Program-made: the position numbers and the translations under genes
Notes under the pieces: generated by a model
What the model was told of the DNA's origin: nothing
Databases searched by the model: none
Seen by the model: the letters and a program-made list of their open reading frames with translations, nothing else
Origin: Prinia subflava
Taxonomy: Eukaryota > Chordata > Aves > Passeriformes > Cisticolidae
NCBI RefSeq assembly: GCF_021018805.1
Contig: NC_086250.1
Span: 65,483,322 to 65,547,321, forward strand
DNA: 64,000 nt
Direction of reading: 5' to 3'
Shown: piece by piece, positions 1 through 10,670 of the stretch
How positions within the stretch are numbered: the stretch's first letter is position 1
Layout: each line of letters opens with the position of its first letter

Positions 1-3000
1 AAAATAAAATTATAAATATTTCAAACATAAAATATGACTTGTAATGATGTAGTAACAAATTCTCTAGAGTCCATGGCTGTAAAAGGAATGCAGAGGATAT
101 CTGCAGCATGTGTCTTCTAGCAGATTTTGCCACCCCATCTATGATGCAGGTCACAATGTTTCCTTGAAAGAGTTTAAAAAGGGTTTAACTAAGACACTCT
201 TCCCACTCAGCTGAATTTTTTGCCAGATTAACCTAGCTAATATTTCTTCTTTATATAAATTTGATGGGGTTTGTTTGTTTGTTTGTTTTTTGCTATACAA
301 CTGAGACCCACACAAAGAAAATGAATAATAATTTCAATGTTTTAAAACAATGTCTGTTACCTAAGTAACTGATGTTAGTGTATTAAATATTTACTTATGC
401 CTCCCTTAGAACTAGGCTGATTGGCTCTTTCTTAGACACAGGCTGTTGAACTACATAACACTTCTGATAAAATAATGCCTTAAGGCTCCTACCTTTATAA
501 AGAACTAGGGTAGCTAATTAGATAAAAATCTAGTTTTTAGTCAGTTTTGTTCCTTGTTCATAAGCACCAATGTCCCAATAGTTTGATTATAAAATTATAT
601 GATACAAACAATGTACAAACTTACTGAAAGAAAGTGAAAAGTGCAGAATTTGGCTTTTTAGCATGTATATTTCAGAAAGTTCTGCTTATTTTATTTCTTC
701 CCTCTTGCTGGCCTTGGCAGAGATTGTTCAGTAGCAGGCAGAAGCTTGGCATGGCAGTTTGAAGAAAGTGAAGAAACTATTTTTTATAGATGAATGTTAA
801 GTTAGCTCAAACCAGAGAACATATAATTGTCAAAATCACACTGGAACTAACTCACCTATTCTTCCTAAAAGTGCCATGGGGTTTTCATTTCACAATTGGT
901 CCATGGGACATTAGAGGTTATTGTTTGTTTCATTGCAAAAGACTGTGAAATATTGAGATTGAAAGTAACTTTAATTTCACTTCCAAAAGAAAGGACAAAG
1001 TTTAAGTGATATTTTCTAGAGCATGAGTCCAACAGAACAGCTGGAGTTTCAATAAGAAGGACTTCTACCTCCATTATGAAAATGAATTTTCTGTGTTGTT
1101 TGGGAGAGATGCTTGGTTCCTTCATCTGCTCTGTGAACATAATGCAATAGTTTGACTATCTATCTCATCCAATCCTTTTTCTTCTGACTGCAGTCCTTGC
1201 AAATGAGTTTTTCAGTAAAAAATCAAAACAATGTCTGCCTTAATGAGCATTCTACAGAAAAGCTGTCAGTTCATACAGTCCTTATTATTTCCTCATGAAA
1301 ACTCTGCTTTTGAGGCACTATCCATTGCTTTTTATTCTCAAGCCCAGGAGGGAGCAAATCAATTGCAAATGCAAAATTTGTCAAAGGCCTTGAGCCCAAC
1401 CCCTTCAAGAAGAAGTACAGCCCATGCTGAATGGCTGTGCTCCACAAAAATTACAATGGGTAGAGGGAAGGAGTCTTCAATCCTGGCCAGAAAAACTGCT
1501 CATGCAGCTGGGTCACAGATGCTAAATTAGAGGAAGGGGTACAGAAGTGACTGCAGGCATTTTCTTTCAAAAGATTTAATCTACTATATCTGTACAGCAT
1601 TTCAATGTTATATATGTTCATGAACTAAAAATATCAATACAAAACATATAACAATCTAATATGTCCTTTTGTAGCTGTTGCTGCCATCTTTGTCAAACAA
1701 CTTTCAAATCTCCAAGGAATGCATCAGTCCCATGGATGTGTAACTTAGGGTAGGATACACTTCAAATTTTGGTCATTTGAGGTTTGATATTTAAGTATGA
1801 GCTGGTTACCCTTCCTCTACACCAATGAAAGATTTTTCATAGATTTCTATTTTAGATAAAGGTAAACCAGTGTTTAGACATGCTGGGCCTTTGAGATTTT
1901 TTTATTCATAGAAAAGGAATTTAGGTGATTTTAGCAGAAATTAGCTTTTTTCATGCTCTTAAAATCCTATTCCTAGTTCTCATCTATTATTCTTATAGAA
2001 CTGGATTCTACAGACCTCTGGCACTCTGGATAACTAACACCACTGTCTTCAAAGTGTTAACTGGGCTGTTCTTACTTGTCAGTGAATAAGCATGGTCAAA
2101 TCTGGCTCTCCTCCCAAGCATGTTGAATGAGGTTGGCTAAGAATCCTTGATTTACTGTGAGCAAATAGTTAAAGCAAAATTCAAACCAGATAAATAGATC
2201 ATTTATGTAATTGTCACTCATTACTACCACCCCCTGCAACTAAGACATTATGAATACAAAATATCAGTATGAAATTAGAATTGTGAGGATCAACTGCATT
2301 GAAAATTCTGTACATGGTTCCATGTGGCTCAGTTTTGTGAGTGCAGTTCCATAGGGTGCATTCTTGTAGAACCATCCAAAAACTTAAAAAAAATTACCCC
2401 AAACCCTATTATGTATATGAAACTGTCTTTGTATTGCTTAGAGTGAAAATATTGCACAGCAACAGACAATATTTCTGATACAATATTAGTGGCTTCTCAT
2501 CTGTAGCTTTTTGTATTAAAAAAAATATAGCTGGGCAGATAAGACAGGTCTTTAAAAAAAGCAGAATTAGCTGCTCTGCACTGAAGTTTCTGTTGTTGCA
2601 GAGAAACTGCAACCAAGGGAACTCACCAAAGTTAGGCTGAATGTCTCACAGACATATATACATAAATAAAAACATATATACAAGCCTATACAGCCTAAAG
2701 TTCATTCTTGCACAAAAACTCTGTCAGAGCTTTTACAATAAGAGCCTCTGACATTTTGAAAGTACTTGGAGTCAGGTAATGCTTTGAGGTAGTTCTGCTT
2801 AGACAGTGTGGAAGACTTTTAACCTTTAGAAAGCAGATTTCATTAGAATACATGTTAAGACAACTCTGTAAATACAGCTCATCACAACTCAGTCATACAC
2901 AGTACAGAAAAAGAGGGTTTTGTACTGCACTGTGCCTCTGCAGGGATGCTCTCAGCTTCTGGCCAGCTCAGTAGCTCTGAGTTGCAGCAAAGCTGGCACA

Positions 3001-4948
3001 GCTCTTTCTGGCCCTGGGGAAGTTTTCTTTCCTTATTTCTAATTCCTGGTTGTCTCTGCCTGTTGCTGCTCTCAGCAACCTCTCCCACTCACTTGTGTGG
3101 GGACCTTTCTATGATTTTGGACCCTTTGCTGGCCAGCTTGCAGTCTCTGAAAGTTTGTACCCTCTGCATGAACTTAATAATTTCCAAGGAAGGAAAAATT
3201 TTTCTACCCAGGGAGCATCACCTGACCCAGCGGTTTTTCTTACAACAATGGAACACATGAACAGATACAAACAAATAATAACACTATTAACATATATGTG
3301 TAGTAGTAATATTTTATATATAGATCTGTGTGTGTATGTGTGCATTCCTTAGCAACAATATTATTTACTGATCCTAAGCAAGAAAGAAAGAATACGTGGT
3401 ACATTTGCAGTACCCAGTGCAAGAATGGAAGTGCTCAAAAATCAATTGAATCACCTTTGCCGGATATTTTTACACAGTTTGGCTAAAGAGCCTAAGCAGG
3501 CAACAGTGTCTTTCTGATGATTATCCAAAGTGTATCACAGAAAGAAAGATTCCTCAAAGAACCCAACAAATAAAACCAGGAGCATTAAATTGAGAGTACC
3601 TCTAAATTACTTTTATTCTTTAGGGACCTGGCACCTACCCTAGATATGAGCTTTAATTCAGAGGCTGGAAAAAAACAGCATAAGTTTCAACCTCTCTTCC
3701 TTGTAAGAAGACATTCTGAGTTTTTGTTTCTCTATTTAATTTTGTTTTGATTTAAACAGGAGGAATAATAGTGGTCATACATATTCTATTGCTTCCAGGG
3801 GATTTGATAATATTTTTTTACTAAGTGTAAGATATGTCAATACTCCTGAATGTAGATTGCACAACAAAATTGCATCTTAAGCCACCAGCAGCTTGATGCA
3901 GAGGAGCTCTCATACAGGGAATTTTCTATTCAAACAAGGAAAGTCATATTTGATGACAGAGTTTCTAAAACATGTTTTCTAATTATTCCAAGCAAGTCAC
4001 TAAAACCCAATTAGGTGAATGTAAATATGGTCCCTTGAAACAAAACCACATTATTGTATAATAAAGATCCATTCAATGCATATTTTAATGAGGAAAAAAG
4101 TACAATACGTAAAATAACTTCTCTTAAAATAAGTTCTTCGTAATCCTTGCCACCACTTGACCCTTGAGTAGAGGAAATTTTTGGAAAATCTCCATATCCT
4201 AGCCATATTTATTGCTATCGAGTTCAACCCTCCTGCTACACATTTGTCTCCTCATTTGTAATTTTGTTAAAAATACAGAGCAACCTGACAAAAGTAATAT
4301 TAAAAAAAAATACCCAAATACCCAAAGAACCACTCTCTACCAATACAAAGCTGTAGGAAAATCTTTAGACAGTAATTTAAGATAGACATTATATGAAGAC
4401 CATTTTTAGATTGGTGAAGGTAAAAATTTCTGGCCTTAAAGTAATTGTTATTTATATTTTTTCTTGATTAAAAAATTGACTGCATGAATTTTCTTGACAC
4501 TTTCAAGTTTTCTAAAAAGCAGCAAACCTTTCTGGTTTAGTTATGGCCTTGGTGAGATTAATTTGTATTTTGTTCCTCAGTTTACAGCTCAAAGAATATT
4601 TGTTTGCACATTGCATCTGCCTATTCAATTCACAGTCTCAGATAACAAAGGAAACAAACCACTGAGATATTAAAAATTTTATAAGTATAGGAGCAATAAA
4701 AAATATTTTAAAGATTGGTAAATCTGTTCCCAGAGTGGTATAATGAAAGTGGATTGAGAAACACTAATAAGAAAACCATACCTCCTGTGTGGAGTTTTAT
4801 TTTCCAAAAATCCTCCACCTTTTATGTAAAACTACTCTCTAACACTCTTTCCCTTCTCAAAAGTGCTTAGATTTTCTTCAGAGGAAAAAGCCCACAAAGA
4901 AAATCCTGAAAGAAATCATCCCACTTCATATCTTTTGTTCACACTTAC
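1..4948. other. AT-rich non-coding stretch, no gene recognised
   Basis: I see no gene or dispersed repeat I can name here. The sequence is strongly AT-rich with scattered short homopolymers. A GC-richer patch at about 2.93-3.17 kb carries overlapping ORFs of about 100 codons in two plus-strand frames and shorter ones on the minus strand. None resembles a known protein, and having open frames in several registers of one patch is typical of chance. A short alternating TG/TA run lies near 3.29-3.34 kb. Confidence 0.6.
270..290. repeat. (GTTT)n microsatellite
   Basis: About four GTTT units run into a short T tract, read directly from the sequence. It is a simple repeat with no sign of being attached to a retroelement tail. 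Confidence 0.8.
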
Positions 4949-5222
4949 CATGTAGCTCATGTTTTTTTGTAGCAGGGCCGAGGTGTGAAATTTGCCTTTT
5001 GTCCCGTTTCACCCAGTCAGCAAAGCAAACCATTCTAGGCAGTGCTCCAGGAGACTGACCTCCACGAAAAGTAAATCTGGTTAATATTATGGGTCTACAT
5101 TGCACTGCCCACCCTTGTAGGGTTGTGATGAAACCACTTTTCCCATCTGACATTCCAACGTGCCATCTCAGAAATTTACTAGCTAAATCTACTTTAGAAA
5201 GATATTTCCAAGTATCCCTCAT
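4949..5222 (-). other. Weak candidate exon with strong donor (minus strand)
   Basis: On the minus strand an open frame of 98 codons spans this block and carries on a little past its low-coordinate end. At 4949/4948 the sequence reads TG|GTAAGTGT, a near-consensus vertebrate 5' splice site. The frame is open across the whole block up to the donor. I do not recognise the peptide. It contains GGQSPGALPRM and a basic stretch WVKRDKRQ. The upstream acceptor is not convincing: possible AG sites exist around 5.24-5.28 kb but their pyrimidine tracts are poor. It could be a coding or lncRNA exon, but equally a chance ORF ending at a chance donor. The 5' limit given is simply the first ATG. Confidence 0.15.
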
Positions 5223-6484
5223 TCACACAGTATTTTCCTGCAGGCTGAATTTATTTTTAAAGTCTCTGCATATTTGCTTGTCCAAGAAAAGGATGCCAAA
5301 TGCCATTCCTATCAATTACTAAATACATATATATGATCCATTTGGAAAGTATTGCAAAAATTTGAAACTGTAAATATCTTTGCAAGCTGCAGAAAAATCA
5401 GACCGATATGCTTAAAAGTGCTATGAATACATGAGTGCCAGATGTACTAGGCTACAGAAAACCTCACTCCTTTTTGTTATTTACTACTTAAAGTCCACAC
5501 ACTGCAGGATATTGGTAAAAAATAATCTATTCACTAAGGAGGTTCACAAACGAAGAGCGATGTCAGCTCTTACTGAGATAGAAATAGAATAAACAAAGAC
5601 ATGTCAGTGTTTAATATGATCAAACTAATGGCAGCACAACTTTGAATTTATAGAGGTTCTAAACCAGCTGGTTTCCACAATATTGAGATCAGGGTGGAAA
5701 TATTGTTCTGGTTCTCCTGTAACACTGTCATGATGCAGGATTGGTTTTCCAAAATAAATATAATGAAGACCAGCCTGGGCAGTTGTGTATACTCAAAGCA
5801 CTCTGTAAGACAAGGGACAAATGTGAACAAATGCCTCAGACATACACTTTATAACCCTTGGGGTTATTTTCTGTTTAATTTAAGGGGGAGAAGTAGCAAA
5901 CAATGTATTTTTACATAGTTCACAAAATATTTGATATCAGCCAACCTTATATCAAGCTAGTAGATCTTCTCTTGCATTTCAAATCAGATGCATGCTATCA
6001 ATTCCACTACAATTGTTGTATTTTATAAGATTGTGTGTGGTCCGAGTTCTGATTATGGTCTGTGGGTATCCCTGCAATATGAATTGATTGATTGTACAGT
6101 TCTTTAGTTATAATAATAAATATGTAAGGCAAACCAAAAGCAAGATTATAGGGGTAATAAATAGCACAATAATTTAGTAAAAAGTATAATTACAATATTG
6201 AGAAGTAGGGAAGAGAATTGGAGAGTAAGATTAATAACTGAAATAATTTTTCTCTTTCCAAGTAAATTTGGAGACCCACTTTTCCATAACTTAATGATAT
6301 CCATCTGGGATCACTGATATTGTTCTTTCATCTGAGCTTGGATTCACCTCCTCAAAATAGCCCTAAACAAACCAGGTAGCAAGTTTAGCCAGACATCTCC
6401 AGTCTCACCGTGCCTGATGCACAAAGGTAGGGTCATTCCCCATTTCTTTCACGAGTGAATGAACTCTACCTATGGTATCAGTCC
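5223..6484. other. AT-rich non-coding stretch, nothing recognised
   Basis: Unique-looking AT-rich sequence lies between the weak exon candidate and the first CR1 fragment. The two ORFs near 5.65-5.92 kb, one on each strand, overlap one another and have no recognisable content. Confidence 0.55.
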
Positions 6485-6762
6485 CTTCTCCAAGGTAACA
6501 AGTGACAGGAAGAGAGGAAGTGGACTCAAATTGTGCCAGGAAAGGTTTAGAATGGATATCAGGAAAATTTTATTCACTGAAAAGATGGTCAGGCATTGGA
6601 ATAGGCTGCCCAGGGAAATGGTGATCCCTGAAAGTGTAGAAAAGATGTGTGGATGTGGCACTTTGGGACACAGTTTAGTGGTGAACACAGCAGTGCTGGG
6701 TTAATGATTGGACTTAATGATCTTAGAGGTCATTTCTGTTCTTGATGATAGTATGATACTAA
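6485..6762 (+). mobile_element. CR1 LINE 3' end, sense strand (5'-truncated)
   Basis: This is a decayed 3' UTR of a chicken-repeat-1 (CR1) non-LTR retrotransposon. Diagnostic blocks appear in the family order: a segment like 'aacaagtgacagg' near 6.50 kb, 'ataggctgcccagggaaatgg' near 6.60 kb, 'gtgctgggttaatg' near 6.69 kb, then 'ggacttaatgatcttagagg' at about 6.71 kb and a degenerate repeated 'atgata' terminal tail. CR1 copies are normally 5'-truncated, as here, because reverse transcription starts at the 3' end. An ORF of 81 codons across the block is a shadow of the UTR and is not a gene. Several substitutions from the family pattern show an old, inactive copy. Confidence 0.9.
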
Positions 6763-7893
6763 GAATTGGTGAGAAAAACCTTTCATTTCCTTCAGTATGA
6801 ATTATCAGGATGAGTTTATTTATAGCAAGCATTAATTTAGTGATTCAGTGTTGCTAGTTTATGTATTCAATGCACTTTTTCAGATTTTAGCTGTTTCAAC
6901 TTTTTAGATCATCAAAAGAATTTTTTGTATCCAAAGGATATAGGTTTAAGGTATACCAGCATGAAGTTTTGAAGGCTTTCATTTAAATGGCATACTAGAC
7001 TTCTATCAGAAATCAGTAAATTTACGGAATATTTTTCTGGAGTTTATAATTGTATTTTCATTATTAACAATGAGTCACATTTTCTTCTGGCATAAACTGG
7101 CACACCTCCTTTGAAATCAATGAGACTATGCCATTTTATTAGAACTGAGAATTGAGCCCTTTGCACCAGTTTCTGTTTGTTGATATTCTGTGAAATAAAA
7201 GTACTTTCATTCTGAGTTGAGCCCTCAGGCTTGCACCAAATAGTCTGGCAATTTTGTATGCCAAAACTGTGGGCTGTTGTTGGTGTGTGGCAAATGTGTA
7301 GATGATATACAGAGGAACTGGAAACAGAAAGAAATCTCTGCTTGAGCTATTTCTTCCTCCACATGTGGTGTCACTTTAGTCAACAAAAACAGTTTATTTC
7401 TTTATATGCGTCTTTAATTTTCTCTTTTCTTACTTTATTTGGGCTATAAAAATTTTGAAAATGTTGTTTTAGTTAATTTTTTGATTGAGTGCCCAGAAGC
7501 TTTTTCTCTGAAGGAAGAAAGCTTTGAAGTGTGAAAATTTTAGCATTTAAAATTAAGTTTCTGTCTTACAAATATTTGCAAACATGCTCAATTCGGAGGT
7601 AGTCAACCTAAAATTTCTGAACTATGAATGTTTTGCAAGCATATGGTATGAACAGATGATATAGAACAGGATAATAGGAGTTTGTAAGAACAGCCTAGCA
7701 ATATCATGGCTGAGTTCTAAAGTTATCCATCTAACTGAATCCAAAGAACTACTATAACTTGCTTTGCCATGCAGGGTTACTCTCTATATAATTACTATAA
7801 TGGTGGTTATTAATTTACATTTAAAATAAAATGACTATGTATTTAGTCTGAGTGATGTGTTTTGGATTCTATTCAAGGAATAAGGACTAAGAA
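6763..7893. other. AT-rich spacer with one ancient repeat fragment
   Basis: Between the CR1 fragment and the solo LTR I see only AT-rich unique sequence, apart from the ancient repeat fragment listed separately at 7.08-7.17 kb. Confidence 0.55.
7081..7170. repeat. Ancient sauropsid dispersed-repeat fragment
   Basis: The block reads roughly 'cataaactggcacacctcc' - 'ttgaaatcaatgagactatg' - 'cc...attgagccc'. The pattern of a near-palindromic 'tgaagtcaatgga' core flanked by 'ctggcata' or 'gccagttta' arms is one I know from old dispersed repeats in bird, crocodile and turtle DNA. I cannot assign a family name. A related arrangement recurs at 53.13-53.21 kb in this window. Confidence 0.35.
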
Positions 7894-8132
7894 TTGGCTT
7901 TTTTAAATTGTGTACCATCATTTTAACTGTATGGGGGTATGTTTTGGATTCACAAAAGAAGCAAGTGTTTTTGTTATTGCTGAGCAGAGCTTACACACAG
8001 CCAAGGCCCTTTCTGCTCCTCACCTCACCCCTGCAGGAATTTGGGGTGAAGAGCTGGGAGGGGGCACAGCCAGGACAGCTGACCCTAACTGACCAAAGGG
8101 ATGTTCCAGACCATGTGGAGTCAGGTTAAACA

Positions 8133-8140
8133 CATAAAGG
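8133..8140 (+). promoter_or_regulatory. Degenerate TATA-like box of the solo LTR
   Basis: The octamer 'cataaagg' lies where this LTR family carries its core promoter, downstream of 'gaccaaaggg' and upstream of the R/U5-like part. It departs from a good TATA box, so I infer little or no remaining promoter strength. Confidence 0.3.
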
Positions 8141-8277
8141 GGGAAAGAAGGAGAAGAGGGGACCTTCAGAGTTATGTCATTTGTCTTTGCAAGTCACAAG
8201 TACATGGGATGATGGAGCCCTGCTTTCCTGGGGATGGCTGAACCCCTGCCTGCCCATGGAAAGTGGGGAATGGATTC

Positions 8278-8339
8278 CTTGCTTTGCTTTGCTTTGCTTT
8301 GCTTTGCTTTGCTTTGCTTTGCTTTGCTTTGCTTTGCTT
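8278..8339. repeat. (CTTTG)n pentanucleotide microsatellite inside LTR
   Basis: About twelve nearly perfect CTTTG units are read directly. The related minus-strand LTR at 26.8-27.3 kb has only a non-repetitive 'gcagcttttgctttg' at the equivalent place, so the tract appears to have expanded within this copy. The uninterrupted units mark it as a likely length polymorphism. Confidence 0.95.
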
Positions 8340-8477
8340 GGAAAACCTTTACATATTGAACTGTCTTTATCTCAGCTCACAACTTTCCACACTTACTCTT
8401 CCAATTCTCTCTCCCCTTCCACCAGAGTAGGATGTGAGTGACTGTGCGGGTTGAGTTCAATTTGGGGTTAAACCAGG

Positions 8478-10633
8478 TAAGTGGAATAGAACAGAGTGAA
8501 ATAAATCCTATGCCTGAGGACACTTTGAGCACTGAAACTGGAAAAAGTAAGAAATGAATGTGACATCACAGCTATGAAAGAAGAGACAAATGAGGGAATG
8601 AATGGGTTGGTCCTGTACTATGTAAATAAAAATGTGAATCCTATATTTCAGATAGGAAGTAGCAATCAAGAAAAGTCAGGTATGATCTAATTTTTCTGAA
8701 GGATTGTTGGAGATATTATATTTTATTATATTTCAAGACCAGTAGAGACCACTACTGTTATCCATTTTAAACTCTCATATCATAAACTAAAGAATTAAGC
8801 AAATGATTTTGCACTGTCCTCAGAATTTTTGATTGAACCAGTAAACACCTTTCAGCAAGATATCCTAAAAGACTCATAATGATGAGGACCAATACTCAGG
8901 TTATTAATAAACTACCCAATTAAGCTATTATACTATTTTCTTACAATTTCAGCCCTTAGATCTAGTCACATTTTCCAGTGGATTAAAGGCTGTCCTGCAA
9001 TTTTAGCAATGTCATGGAGTAGTAAATTTTTCTGATGACCTTAGAGCTAATACACCTAGGACACCAAAAAAAAGGACAGTGTGGAACAGCAGATTCAGGT
9101 AAATACGAGGATTCAGAAAGAAATGAGAGGAAATATGTAATGTCAGTTTTGTGAAATAAATTCTCATCACAGGAGAAACATGGCAAAAGAAATCACATTT
9201 TTGCCAGATGCATGAAAAGCAAAACATATGGCTTGTTTGTCTCACATTTTTCGCATATTTCTTCTGTGTTGACAGACAGGTTTTGGGAAGACAGAAAGTG
9301 CCTTTCATTTCAGTGAAAGGTTCATAACTTTTTATCTTTCTTATTTCTATGTTTGCCAGCTCAAAAAAGACTGTCTCAAATGGTTAAAAGTTATTCCAAA
9401 GAACATTAAAACCAGGCATATATTGGATAAAAGTAAAGAACAATAGAGAAATTTTGATTGAGTCCCACAATTTTACATAAGATATCATTGTTTTCCAAAT
9501 TCCTTGGAAGAGGATTTTAGCAATGAAAGGAAACAGTACTTAAATATCCCCTTTTTTTTAAGATAGAGGAAAATCTGTTCAACCTGGTGAAAAAGTTAAG
9601 GTAAATTCCTGATCCACCTGACCAACAGTCAAAAAAAAAACCAAAACACCCCAGATTTTTCTACACTCATAAGTGTGCCAGTCCCTAAATATAGATGCCT
9701 AGTGCTGGGAATAGACTTCACAGATGGGCTCCCAAGTTTGTCTCAGTCAGCGGAGACATTTTGGCAGCTGAGAGTGGGCTCTGCAATGCACAGTGTGTTG
9801 GGCAATAGGACAGCAAAACACATTGAGGAAATCTGTCCTCTCATGGCCTGGAGGATGTCTGTCCCTTGAGCATCTGGTCTTGCTTCATAGATCCTAACCT
9901 TGCATCTGGATGTCCTGGAAATGTGACACCACGACATCTAAAGAGTTACCAGGTTCAAAACACCTCCATTTCAGCATAAAGCACAGTTATATGAGCCCCT
10001 ACCTATGATCTTCCAAGACCTTCCATTTCAAGGAAATCCTGTTAGCAGCAGAAAGCATTTGACTTAAATCCTTCCTCATTTTAGCAGGTCCTGGATATGG
10101 CAAACAAGGAATGAAGGTGCAAATTTTTTCACAAAGAAGCAGGTCAAGGGAAAATTTATTTGTAAATAGAAATTTCATGACCTGTTCTTTCCTTTTAAAA
10201 AAGAATCACTACTTTCTCATCTTGTCATTTTTGAAACAGGTTTTTTTTTGGTTACAATTGTGTGAAACTGCTACTCAGAACGGTGCAGTGGCTTAGTTAT
10301 GGGTAAATGCCACTGTGCTGGTGGTTAAACACACCAGTTTAGAGCAGCATGTCTTTAAAAATGATCCCAGACGGGTGGCATCAGTGAGTTTTGTTATGGA
10401 ATGTAGATTGGAAATGATAATTAGTAATTAATCTTCAACATAGAGATTGGCAGTTAAAGAATTACTATGGACTACAACCCAGAAGAATTACCCGAGTTAT
10501 GTAACAAGGACAGTATTAGGCTGTACATCAGGAAGGTAATTTAAACAGGCATTTGGCTTAAGACATGTTCTCTGAAATGCACTGTTTTAAAGCAGGAGTG
10601 CAGTGGAGTCAGTGAGAACCAATAGGACTATCC
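8478..10633. other. Non-coding stretch, nothing recognised
   Basis: I see no gene. A slightly GC-richer patch at about 9.67-9.93 kb has ORFs of 64 codons on both strands with no recognisable content. Confidence 0.55.
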
Positions 10634-10670
10634 TATTTAAACACTTCTAATGTCTAGAAGTGTTTAAATA
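10634..10670. repeat. Perfect 16-bp inverted repeat with 5-nt loop
   Basis: Arms 10634-10649 and 10655-10670 are exact reverse complements (left arm begins 'tatttaaacac'), separated by 'atgtc'. Directly beside it, 'aatagga' at 10621-10627 is the reverse complement of 'tcctatt' at 10631-10637, so two inverted repeats share bases. The stem is too short for a typical miRNA precursor. It could be the residue of a small DNA transposon or a spontaneous palindrome. Confidence 0.85.

Larger units (their letters stand above)
7894..8477 (+). mobile_element. Solo LTR of an avian endogenous retrovirus, sense strand
   Basis: The block matches, in order, the landmarks of a long terminal repeat widespread in bird genomes: a 5' part with 'gtatgttttggatt', 'ttattgctgagcag', 'gctcctcacctcacccc', 'ggcacagccaggacagctga', 'aactgaccaaagggat', a TATA-like site, 'atggagccctgctttcctgg', a CTTTG tract, 'actgtctttatctcagctca', and a 3' end near 'ggggttaaacca'. 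No gag, pol or env remnant flanks it, so it is a solo LTR left by recombination between the two ends of a provirus. Boundaries are good to about 10 bp; I did not find a convincing target-site duplication. The polyadenylation hexamer region reads 'attgaa', so it is decayed. ORFs across it are shadows. Confidence 0.88.

Noticed and set aside
2946..3352. Two overlapping ORFs of about 100 codons
   Set aside because: Different frames of the same patch are open, with further ORFs on the opposite strand and no recognisable product or exon signals.
6459..6704. 81-codon plus-strand ORF
   Set aside because: It is a shadow of the CR1 3' UTR.
8181..8441. 86-codon ORF with a CFALL repeat
   Set aside because: It is the translation of the CTTTG microsatellite and LTR sequence, not a protein.
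10634..10670. A miRNA precursor
   Set aside because: A 16-bp stem with a 5-nt loop is too short for a canonical pre-miRNA.
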